Assembly (NCBI GenBank): GCA_026391295.1
Contig: JAPLDS010000023.1
Coordinates: forward strand, 36,923-77,649
Length of the DNA: 40,727 nucleotides
Direction of reading: 5' to 3'
DNA from: Bacteroidia bacterium
Lineage (GTDB): Bacteria; Bacteroidota; Bacteroidia; Bacteroidales; Prolixibacteraceae
Below the pieces are notes generated by a model that worked only from the letters and a program-made list of their open reading frames with translations, was not told where the DNA came from and did not search any database. Made by a program: the position numbers and the translations under genes. Shown in pieces: positions 16,239 through 24,860 of this stretch. Within the stretch, counting starts at the first letter, position 1. Each line of letters starts with the position of its first letter.

Positions 16239-17867
16239 ATGAATCTGCGCCCATCCTTAGTAATCCTTGTCACCATCTTGCTCCTATTCTCATGCAAAGA
16301 TGCTCCTATAAGGCCAGTCATTCGGATCATTCCACTTCCAGCTCAATCGGCAGATGTAGACGAGATCTATACCCTTGAAAGTAGTACGCGTATAGAGATA
16401 AACAATGATAGTGATCAGCTGCGTAAAATTGCAAAGTACCTAAGTAATCACATTGAGACATATTTTGGATTATCAAATGACATAATCATCTCTGAATCAA
16501 AAGACAAGAAAGCAATATTTTTAAAGCTTGACGAGAACTTAAAAATTGGAAAAGAGGATTATCATCTCAATGTGCAATCCAATGGAATTATTATAGAGGC
16601 TTCATCTCCAAATGGTCTTTTTTATGGGGTACAGACGCTAATACAGCTAATGCCAGCAGTACCTAAAAAGCTTACTGCGGTAAACATCCCCGGAGTTGAG
16701 ATTAATGATACACCACGTTTTGCTTGGAGAGGACTCCAACTTGATGTGAGTCGTCATTTTATGCCCAAAGATTTCATGCTAAAATACTTAGATGAAATGG
16801 CATTGCATAAACTAAACACCCTTCAATGGCATCTAACCGACGACCAAGGATGGAGAGTTGAGATCAAAAAATATCCCCGACTTACCGAAATTGGATCAGT
16901 GCGAAATAAAACAATCATAGGACATATTAATAATTCATATAGTTCAGATACATTATCAGTAGGAGGCTATTATACTCAAAACGACATACGTGATATCGTC
17001 GCCTATGCGAAAGAGCGTTATATCACCATTGTGCCTGAAATAGCAATGCCTGGTCATTCTCTTGCTGCTTTGGCAGCCTATCCAGAATTAGGTTGCACAG
17101 CATCAAATTACGAAGTAGCTTCAAGATGGGGACAATTCAGTGATGTCTTTTGCCCTGGGAAGGAGACAACCTTTAGCTTTATAAAAGAGGTTGTTCAGGA
17201 GATGGCTCCTTTGTTCCCTGGTAAATATTTTCACGTTGGAGGTGCCGAATGCCCAGAGACTAGATGGGAGAAATGTTCGCAATGCCAACAAAGAGTGGAA
17301 AGTGACAGCTTAGAAACGTCACATAGTCTTCATGGGTACTTTAGTAAGCGAGTGAGCGAAATAGTACATGCGGCCGGAAAAGAAACAGCTGAGTGGGATG
17401 ATGTTTTGCAAGACTCTACTGTTTCAAAAGGAGTTATTATAACTTGGCATGGCGAAGATGGAATTATTAAGGCTACAAAAAGAAATAATCAAACAGTGGT
17501 ATCTCCTGGAAGATTTTACAATTTCGATCAATATCAAAACAATCCAAAAGAAGAGCCACTGGCTATTGGGGGCCTTATAACACTTGAACAGGTCTATAAT
17601 TTCGAACCAATACCAAAAGATTTATCGGTACGTGACTCCAGAAACATCATTGGTGTTCAAGCAAACCTATGGACGCCCTATATGAAAACGCCTATGGTTG
17701 TAGAATATATGACCTTTCCTCGCGCCGCCGCTTTAGCTGAGGTGGGATGGTCACCAAAAGAGAGTCGAAACTACGTTTGGTTTATGAAAAGAATGCAGTT
17801 TCAGATTAAACGATATGAGGCAGAAAAGATAACCTACAGCAAGGCTGAATTTAAAGTAGCGCTTTAA
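16239..17867 (+). CDS. GH20 beta-hexosaminidase-like lipoprotein with altered active site
   Basis: The 542-residue protein has a lipoprotein signal (LLLFSC, Cys19), a GH20b-like N-terminal domain (~25-155) and a GH20 TIM barrel (~160-510) starting at RFAWRGLQLDVSRHFMP. GH20 enzymes remove terminal GlcNAc or GalNAc using the substrate's own acetamido group. The overall motifs are clear (LQWHLTDDQGW, PGHSLAALAAYPELGC, VEYMTFPRAAALAE), and the acid/base Glu337 is present. Three usually conserved positions differ: the acidic residue of PEI[DE]MPGH is Ala269, the Asp of HVGGDE is Ala336, and the Glu of the WTE motif is Pro480. These residues normally tune the acid, orient the acetamido group and bind O4/O6. 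The protein may be inactive, a binder, or have another specificity. Confidence 0.88.
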   Translation: MNLRPSLVILVTILLLFSCKDAPIRPVIRIIPLPAQSADVDEIYTLESSTRIEINNDSDQLRKIAKYLSNHIETYFGLSNDIIISESKDKKAIFLKLDENLKIGKEDYHLNVQSNGIIIEASSPNGLFYGVQTLIQLMPAVPKKLTAVNIPGVEINDTPRFAWRGLQLDVSRHFMPKDFMLKYLDEMALHKLNTLQWHLTDDQGWRVEIKKYPRLTEIGSVRNKTIIGHINNSYSSDTLSVGGYYTQNDIRDIVAYAKERYITIVPEIAMPGHSLAALAAYPELGCTASNYEVASRWGQFSDVFCPGKETTFSFIKEVVQEMAPLFPGKYFHVGGAECPETRWEKCSQCQQRVESDSLETSHSLHGYFSKRVSEIVHAAGKETAEWDDVLQDSTVSKGVIITWHGEDGIIKATKRNNQTVVSPGRFYNFDQYQNNPKEEPLAIGGLITLEQVYNFEPIPKDLSVRDSRNIIGVQANLWTPYMKTPMVVEYMTFPRAAALAEVGWSPKESRNYVWFMKRMQFQIKRYEAEKITYSKAEFKVAL

Positions 17868-17886
17868 CGAGGTATTACATATTATT

Positions 17887-17923
17887 AAAAAAGGCTGCAT
17901 CAATATTGATGCAGCCCTTTTTA
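17887..17923. terminator. bidirectional intrinsic terminator between convergent genes
   Basis: A perfect 24-nt palindrome, GGCTGCATCA...TGATGCAGCC at 17893-17916, is flanked by six A on the left and CTTTTT on the right. It lies between the stops of the GH20 gene (+) and the coiled-coil lipoprotein gene (-) and can end transcription from both sides. Confidence 0.85.
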
Positions 17924-17940
17924 TACTAGTCCTATGCTAT

Positions 17941-18822
17941 TTATTTTGCGACTATAACTAAGACTTTAGATGCACTCCAAAACTCTTTAGCATTCAGAAT
18001 AATAATTTTTTCTACTGAGTTAGTCCCTTCCAACTTATAAGAACCTGTTGGATGAGTAGTCAGTATGGTAACTTTCTTTTTCAAAACTGGAATCTCATTC
18101 ACCTTGGTAATATCCACTCTGGTAAAATCGGCCATATTAAGATCGGCTAGCACATTTTTCGTACGACCAATTCCAATAAAACCACCAGCTCCAGTAATAA
18201 TTTTTTTATCCTTTAGCTCCCGATTGGTGCCAATAACATAATAAGCAGTATTCAAGGCTTCCGTCTTAGCATCAATATCAGCTTGCTTTTTCTGGTTCTC
18301 AGCACTTAAATTACTAACATTCGTCTTTAGGTTAGAAACTTTCACATTTAAATCCTTAACCTCAATATTCATTTTACCAAGCTCTTCAGATAGTTGTGCG
18401 ATCTGCGTGTTCTTCTCATCAATCGACTTATTTAAGTTATTGATCATTTTCTGAAGCTCAGCAACATGACGATTCGACTTACTTAACTTAGCGGTAAGAT
18501 CAGCGACTAACTTTCTATTTTTCTGAAGTAAATCATAGATATAGGCGATATCACTTTTAATCTGTTCCTTACGAGAACTCTGCACTTCACCCGATTTAGT
18601 GCTCATGGAGATAACTCGTTCAACCCGTTTAATAGAATCTAAATTAGCTTCAACCTCGTTAAAAGTGGCAACAAACTCAGAGATATTCGAATCTTTATCA
18701 GATCCAACAGCTCTTAAGCTATCATTTTGCGCTTTAAGACGAGCAACTTCAGCTTTCCGGTTATCGCAACTGTAGAAGGAAACAAGAAATGGAATCATCA
18801 AGATATAGCAAAGCTTTTTCAT
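17941..18822 (-). CDS. coiled-coil lipoprotein of unknown function
   Basis: The 293-residue protein starts with a lipoprotein signal (LVSFYSC, Cys19). Residues ~20-45 and ~95-195 are strongly heptad-like, with many Lys, Glu, Leu and Asn, and should form long coiled coils. The C-terminal ~90 residues form a compact beta-rich domain (ELKDKKIITGAGGFIGIGR, then the HPTGSYKLEGTNSVEKIIIL segment). Proteins of this build are common in Bacteroidota and are thought to lie in the periplasm anchored by lipid; their function is not known. It lies downstream of the ABC-F gene on the same strand, 75 bp away, and could be read through from it. Confidence 0.75.
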   Translation of the reverse strand: MKKLCYILMIPFLVSFYSCDNRKAEVARLKAQNDSLRAVGSDKDSNISEFVATFNEVEANLDSIKRVERVISMSTKSGEVQSSRKEQIKSDIAYIYDLLQKNRKLVADLTAKLSKSNRHVAELQKMINNLNKSIDEKNTQIAQLSEELGKMNIEVKDLNVKVSNLKTNVSNLSAENQKKQADIDAKTEALNTAYYVIGTNRELKDKKIITGAGGFIGIGRTKNVLADLNMADFTRVDITKVNEIPVLKKKVTILTTHPTGSYKLEGTNSVEKIIILNAKEFWSASKVLVIVAK

Positions 18823-18896
18823 AATTTTTAAATTTTAAATTAATTTACTTTAAAACTAAAGGAAAATGGTGGCAAACAGAAATATATTACAGATTA

Positions 18897-20552
<1,656 letters not shown>

Positions 20553-20560
20553 TTAATGCG

Positions 20561-20568
20561 CAAAGGTA
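20561..20568 (-). promoter_or_regulatory. putative -7 promoter box for the ABC-F gene
   Basis: On the minus strand the sequence reads TACCTTTG, matching TAnnTTTG, 50 bp upstream of the ABC-F ATG at 20510. No TTG is found at the -33 distance; a long run of T (minus strand) lies just upstream. Confidence 0.45.
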
Positions 20569-20657
20569 GCCAAAAAAAAATTCAAACCTCCTATATTGAT
20601 TATCAGTAAAATAGAATCTTTAGCACCCTTGAAAATCGGTGAATATCGAGAACTATT

Positions 20658-21443
20658 TTAGGTAATTATAAACTGATCAGCATCCTTATCGACCGGAAAC
20701 TTAACTCTAAAATCGTCGAGTGCCGATTTAGACAAGTCAAAAAGCAATATCCGAGAGTCGAGATTAGTCACCGGTGCAACTAGTTCTCCCCTTGCATTTA
20801 CCAGTTGACTATCTCCTGCATAAATAGTACCATTTCCGTCAGTACCCAACCTATTTACCCCAGCCACATACACTTGATTTTCAATTGCTCTAGCACGAAG
20901 TAAAACATTCCAAACCTCACGTCGTGGGGCTGGCCAATTCGCCACAAAAACCATTAGATCAATATCAGACTTATTTCTGCACCATACTGGAAAACGAAGG
21001 TCGTAACAAATAAATGGTGCTATCCGCCATCCTAAATATGAAATAACCACCCGACGAGCACCCGGTTTTAAGAGATTAGATTCTCCACCTATTGAAAACA
21101 AATGACGTTTATCGTAAAATGAGCGATCTCCTTCTGGGGTAACAAATACGAAGCGGTTGAAGTATTGATCGCCTTCGTGAATAAACAGACTCCCGCCGAG
21201 AGCAATTTTAGTTTTAATAGAAAGTTCAAGCAGCCAGGTTACTGTTGGCCCTTGCATATTTTCAGACAATGGCTCAATGGCATTTGTAAATCCAGTGGTA
21301 AATGTTTCAGGAAGGAATACAACATCTGCCTTGCCAACTAAGGAAAAGATTAATAGCTCAAAATTCAGTCTATTCTGAATGGGATCCTCCCATATTAAAT
21401 CCTCTTGAATAAGTGCAACCTGAAGATTCGCTATCTGTTTCAT
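20658..21443 (-). CDS. nitrilase-superfamily amidohydrolase (omega-amidase type)
   Basis: The 261-residue protein contains the complete nitrilase-fold triad: Glu46 in FLPETFTTGF, Lys112 in FYDKRHLFSIGGE and Cys146 in FICYDLRFPVWCRN. The last segment, with YDLRFPVW after the nucleophile, is typical of YafV-like omega-amidases, which hydrolyse alpha-ketoglutaramate or alpha-ketosuccinamate to keto acid plus ammonia in metabolite repair. No signal peptide, so cytoplasmic. The gene starts 8 bp after the stop of the PlsC-like gene upstream, so they form an operon, though the two functions seem unrelated. Confidence 0.87.
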   Translation of the reverse strand: MKQIANLQVALIQEDLIWEDPIQNRLNFELLIFSLVGKADVVFLPETFTTGFTNAIEPLSENMQGPTVTWLLELSIKTKIALGGSLFIHEGDQYFNRFVFVTPEGDRSFYDKRHLFSIGGESNLLKPGARRVVISYLGWRIAPFICYDLRFPVWCRNKSDIDLMVFVANWPAPRREVWNVLLRARAIENQVYVAGVNRLGTDGNGTIYAGDSQLVNARGELVAPVTNLDSRILLFDLSKSALDDFRVKFPVDKDADQFIIT

Positions 21444-21451
21444 TAGATCAA

Positions 21452-22012
21452 TTAATCAAGACCATCGCCAAAAACAAAATTCTTGGGGTGTTTGCCAACC
21501 ACTCCCCTTTGCTTGTACCATTTCTTTACCGTTAGCATATCGGCAGCTAAATCATCTGTTAGCACCATCGGCTCAACGATTCCGACCTCTTTTCTACCCC
21601 AATCAAATACGGCAAAAAAGACTGGGACATTAGCAGCCCTGGCTATGGTATGAAAACCGCCCTTCCATTTTGTTGTAGGCTTACGTGTACCCTCAATGGC
21701 AATAGCAAGATGCATCACTTCGCGCTTCTCAAACTCAGAAACAATTTGCTTCACTAAGCTTGCTCCTTTTGACAAATCTAATGGAATAGCTCCCATATAG
21801 TTAAGAACATATTTAGCGGGAAAGAAGAAGAATTTTTTATTGACTATAATACTCGATTTTCCACCAATAGAATTGTAAAAAAGCCAAGAGATCACAAAAT
21901 CCCAAATAGAAGTATGGGGCACCCCTAAAACGATGCATTTAGGCACCGGAGCTAGACCACTAATCGTTTTCCAACCCGTAATCCACAATAAAAATTTTGA
22001 AATATACCTCAT
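21452..22012 (-). CDS. PlsC-like 1-acyl-glycerol-3-phosphate acyltransferase family protein
   Basis: This short (186-residue) acyltransferase has the HX4D motif in VPHTSIWDF (His33, Asp38), a hydrophobic N-terminal segment, and the EGTR motif in AIEGTRKPTTKWKGGF that binds the phosphate. These are blocks I and III of the PlsC/LPLAT fold. It lies at the inner membrane and transfers an acyl chain to a glycerolipid or related acceptor. It is shorter than typical PlsC (~240) and resembles the compact members common in Bacteroidota, so its acceptor is uncertain. It is first in an operon with the omega-amidase gene. Confidence 0.82.
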   Translation of the reverse strand: MRYISKFLLWITGWKTISGLAPVPKCIVLGVPHTSIWDFVISWLFYNSIGGKSSIIVNKKFFFFPAKYVLNYMGAIPLDLSKGASLVKQIVSEFEKREVMHLAIAIEGTRKPTTKWKGGFHTIARAANVPVFFAVFDWGRKEVGIVEPMVLTDDLAADMLTVKKWYKQRGVVGKHPKNFVFGDGLD

Positions 22013-22030
22013 CGCGCATATTGTTTAAAA

Positions 22031-22038
22031 CAAAAATA
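22031..22038 (-). promoter_or_regulatory. putative -7 promoter box for the PlsC-like/amidase operon
   Basis: The minus strand reads TATTTTTG here, 18 bp before the ATG at 22012. It matches TAnnTTTG, but no TTG is seen at the -33 distance. Confidence 0.45.
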
Positions 22039-22086
22039 GTCACTAAGTGCTAAAATAGTTACCTATTAGCGAAAATTTATTGCCAA

Positions 22087-23337
22087 TTAAGAGGAATGTG
22101 TAAACAATGGCATCAACAACAGGATGATCGAAAGAACCACTAAAACAGTCACTGCTGACCATCCGATAAGATTATTAAACCAATTATTCACATATTTACC
22201 CATGATTTTCTTATTGTTAACTAACAAGATCATGCACACCAAAACCACCGGAAGTAACACCCCATTTATAACTTGGGTCCAAAGTGATATTTTGATTAGC
22301 GGTGCATTAGGAATCAAAATAATAGCTGCTCCAACAATCAGTATTCCAGTATAAAGAACATAGAATTCTTTTGCTTCATCCCATTTCTTGTCAATGCCAG
22401 CTTCAAATCCGAATGCTTCGCAGACGTAAAATGCTGTAGCCAAAGGCAAAATTGTGGCCGAAAATATGGAAGCAATGAATAGCCCGAAAGCAAAAAGCTG
22501 CGAGGCAAAAGCTCCAGCAAGAGGCTTTAAAGCTAAAGCTGCATCCTTCGCTTCGTTAATTTGTATCCCATTCTCATGCAAAGTTGAAGCACAAGCCACC
22601 ATGATAAAGAATGCCACAACCACCGTGGCAATGCAGCCCACCACAATATCAATTAATGAATATTTATATTGATTCATTTTCAACCCCTTTTCTATGACTG
22701 ATGACTGCATATAAAACTGCATCCAAGGGGCAATGGTCGTTCCAATGATACCAATAATCATAGCCAAGCTTTGGGTATTTAGTTCTATTTGAGGATGCAA
22801 CACCGCTTGACCAATCTCACCCCAATGTGGTTTTCCCATTAAGGCCGAAACAACATACATCAATAAGGAGACGCTAAACAGCAAGAAAATACGTTCTGCA
22901 ATTTTATACGTCCCTTTAACGACCAAAAACCAAATTAAAAAACCAACTATTGGGACGGAGATATACTTATTCACTCCAAAGACCTCCATACTACCAGCAA
23001 CACCTGCAAATTCAGTCGTCGTATTCCCAATATCGGCAATTAGTAAACCAATAAAAATAAAGAATGTAATCTTAACACCAGCATTTTCACGAATTAGATC
23101 TGCAAGCCCTTTACCAGTAACAATTCCCATGCGGGCATTCATCTCCTGGATAACGACTAACACAATAAAAGAGGGTATTAATGTCCAAATCAGATTATAG
23201 CCATACACAGCAGCAGCCACAGAATAGGTTGTTATTCCGCCAGCATCATTGTCCACACTACCAGTGATAATTCCTGGCCCAAGGATGGCAAGAAAAATCC
23301 CAAGCCTCTGAAAAAATGTCTTTTTATTCTTAATCAT
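22087..23337 (-). CDS. Nramp-like divalent metal transporter, probably Mg2+
   Basis: The 416-residue protein has about 11 membrane segments with the Nramp (LeuT-like) layout. The canonical DPGN metal-binding motif of segment 1 is replaced by SVDNDAGGITTYS (Asp29-Gly34). The methionine-containing MPH motif of segment 6, needed for transition metals, is replaced by TIAPWMQFY (201-209). Loss of that methionine is a mark of the Nramp-related magnesium transporters. The gene lies 10 bp downstream of an MgtE_N/CBS protein, a magnesium-sensing module, which supports Mg2+ as substrate. That is inference; Mn2+ cannot be excluded. I therefore do not use the symbol mntH. Confidence 0.88.
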   Translation of the reverse strand: MIKNKKTFFQRLGIFLAILGPGIITGSVDNDAGGITTYSVAAAVYGYNLIWTLIPSFIVLVVIQEMNARMGIVTGKGLADLIRENAGVKITFFIFIGLLIADIGNTTTEFAGVAGSMEVFGVNKYISVPIVGFLIWFLVVKGTYKIAERIFLLFSVSLLMYVVSALMGKPHWGEIGQAVLHPQIELNTQSLAMIIGIIGTTIAPWMQFYMQSSVIEKGLKMNQYKYSLIDIVVGCIATVVVAFFIMVACASTLHENGIQINEAKDAALALKPLAGAFASQLFAFGLFIASIFSATILPLATAFYVCEAFGFEAGIDKKWDEAKEFYVLYTGILIVGAAIILIPNAPLIKISLWTQVINGVLLPVVLVCMILLVNNKKIMGKYVNNWFNNLIGWSAVTVLVVLSIILLLMPLFTHSS

Positions 23338-23347
23338 ACCTAATCCG

Positions 23348-24616
23348 CTACTTATTTGTACGACGTTTCTTAATTAAATCCTCAATAACGTCGTCAATAA
23401 CAACCATTCCTTTGAGAACATTCTTCTTATCGACAACAGGAATTGCCAAAAGATTATATTTCGATACGATCTCAGCGATCTCGTTAATTTTCTGATAATC
23501 AATTAAATGAACTGGCGAAGGCTTCATAATTTGTTTTAATTGCAAATCAGGAGCTGAAACAACCACGTCGCGAATAGAGAAGGTTGCGATTAAGACTTCT
23601 TCCTCATCAATCACAAAGAAGTTATATAAAGTTTCGAAATCTGGCTGACTGGTCCGAAGTTCGTTAAGCACCTCTTCAATGGTCGTATTTTCACTAAAAG
23701 ATAAATACTCTGATGACATAATACTTCCCACCGTATGATCAGGATAAACCAAGAGTTCGCGAACTTCTTGAGAGGTGTCTTTCTCCATCTCATTAAGCAA
23801 TAATTCGGCCTTATCATCCTCTAAGGCATCTAAGATATCAGCAACCTCATCGGCAGGCATTTTATCCAATACGTCTGCAGCTTTTTCAATAGAAAGGCTT
23901 TCTAGAATAAGAAGCTGTGTTTCGGTATCAAGTTCTTCCATTACATCAGCAGCCTTCTCCTCATCCAAGGCAGAGAATACTTCAGCACTGGCCTTTCGGC
24001 CAAGATCCTCAATGATATCTGCTAAATCGGAAGGATGGAGAGTTTGTAGCTTAGCGTAGCTCTTTGAAAGCTTAATATTTAGATTGGAAAAATCGATGGT
24101 CTCTACATCTTCCCAAAGAATAAACTTAGCGGGGATAGTTCCTCCGAAGAGGCTAACAATAGACTTCAAAGGTTTTACGATTCCAATTCTACGTAACAAA
24201 CCTTCAATACCAATATCAACAGCTACAGCAAAGGTTCCGCTATTGATTGTGACTAAACGAACATCATTTACACGCACTAGCTTACGGCCATTCAGATCCA
24301 CAATCTGATTATCAAGAACAGCCTCAACTAAATAAAGGCTATGATCAATCTCCTCCCGTGAAAGATCAACCAATTGATCGCAAATGATTCGTAACTTCCC
24401 ATTCTCCTTCTCGACATGAAAATTTTGAAAAGAATAGAAAACTTCCGCTTTAGTGGTCTTTAATTTAATCCCTTTAACAACAGGATGACCTGTGGGATAA
24501 TTGGATGAATCGGCATCTACTAGGAGATCTTTTACAACACCAAGAAAAATACCATTGGGATCAGAAACTTTCTGACCAATGACCCGGCTTAAATAAAATG
24601 TGGTGATTGATGTCAT
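23348..24616 (-). CDS. PRC-barrel / MgtE_N / CBS domain protein (Mg2+ sensor-like, no channel)
   Basis: The 422-residue protein has two PRC-barrel-like segments (~5-80 and ~90-165), an MgtE N-terminal superhelical domain (~195-290, with repeated DLADIIEDL, KAADVMEEL, KAADVLDKM, EVADILDAL units) and a pair of CBS domains (~295-415). In MgtE channels these last two domains sense cytosolic Mg2+ and gate the pore. Here the pore is absent; instead the next gene is an Nramp-like transporter. It probably controls that transporter in a magnesium-dependent way. The start is the ATG at 24616, 5 nt after AAGGAGG; the GTG two codons upstream overlaps that sequence and is unlikely. Confidence 0.85.
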   Translation of the reverse strand: MTSITTFYLSRVIGQKVSDPNGIFLGVVKDLLVDADSSNYPTGHPVVKGIKLKTTKAEVFYSFQNFHVEKENGKLRIICDQLVDLSREEIDHSLYLVEAVLDNQIVDLNGRKLVRVNDVRLVTINSGTFAVAVDIGIEGLLRRIGIVKPLKSIVSLFGGTIPAKFILWEDVETIDFSNLNIKLSKSYAKLQTLHPSDLADIIEDLGRKASAEVFSALDEEKAADVMEELDTETQLLILESLSIEKAADVLDKMPADEVADILDALEDDKAELLLNEMEKDTSQEVRELLVYPDHTVGSIMSSEYLSFSENTTIEEVLNELRTSQPDFETLYNFFVIDEEEVLIATFSIRDVVVSAPDLQLKQIMKPSPVHLIDYQKINEIAEIVSKYNLLAIPVVDKKNVLKGMVVIDDVIEDLIKKRRTNK

Positions 24617-24744
24617 GAGCACCTCCTTGATTTTGGGATATTACAAGGAGCGCAAACGTAGCTTAACGATCCCTTGATATCAGGTTAATAAAATTATATC
24701 CGTAGGGCCTTCGTCCATTTATGCAATGATTATGGTTTGCTTGG
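24617..24744 (-). promoter_or_regulatory. structured leader with Shine-Dalgarno-sequestering hairpin
   Basis: The leader of the MgtE-like/Nramp operon is about 120 nt. In the mRNA, CUCCUUG (24650-24644) can pair with CAAGGAG (24629-24623), seven base pairs with a 14-nt loop. The right arm contains most of the AAGGAGG Shine-Dalgarno sequence in front of the ATG. Strong Shine-Dalgarno sequences are rare in this phylum, so this points to control of translation. No known magnesium or manganese riboswitch was recognised upstream. Confidence 0.45.
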
Positions 24745-24752
24745 CAAAAGTA
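24745..24752 (-). promoter_or_regulatory. putative -7 promoter box for the MgtE-like/Nramp operon
   Basis: The minus strand reads TACTTTTG, matching TAnnTTTG, about 130 bp before the ATG at 24616. The nearest TTG upstream is at a 23-nt spacing rather than 19. It places the hairpin leader inside the transcript. Confidence 0.45.
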
Positions 24753-24860
24753 GGGTTTTTGTATTAAGAAAAAAACAATAAGAGAGGTATAATTGTAAAC
24801 ATTTCGTTAAATGAGTCTTATAATAAGAAAAGAATCTTACTTAAACATCAGACTAAAAAC

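Noticed and set aside
22087-23337. Naming the Nramp-like gene mntH
   Set aside because: The DPGN and segment-6 Met motifs that define Mn2+/Fe2+ Nramp transporters are absent.
23775-24059. 94-codon plus-strand frame inside the MgtE-like gene
   Set aside because: It is antisense to the regular MgtE_N repeats; its Ser/Ala-rich product is the shadow of those repeated codons.
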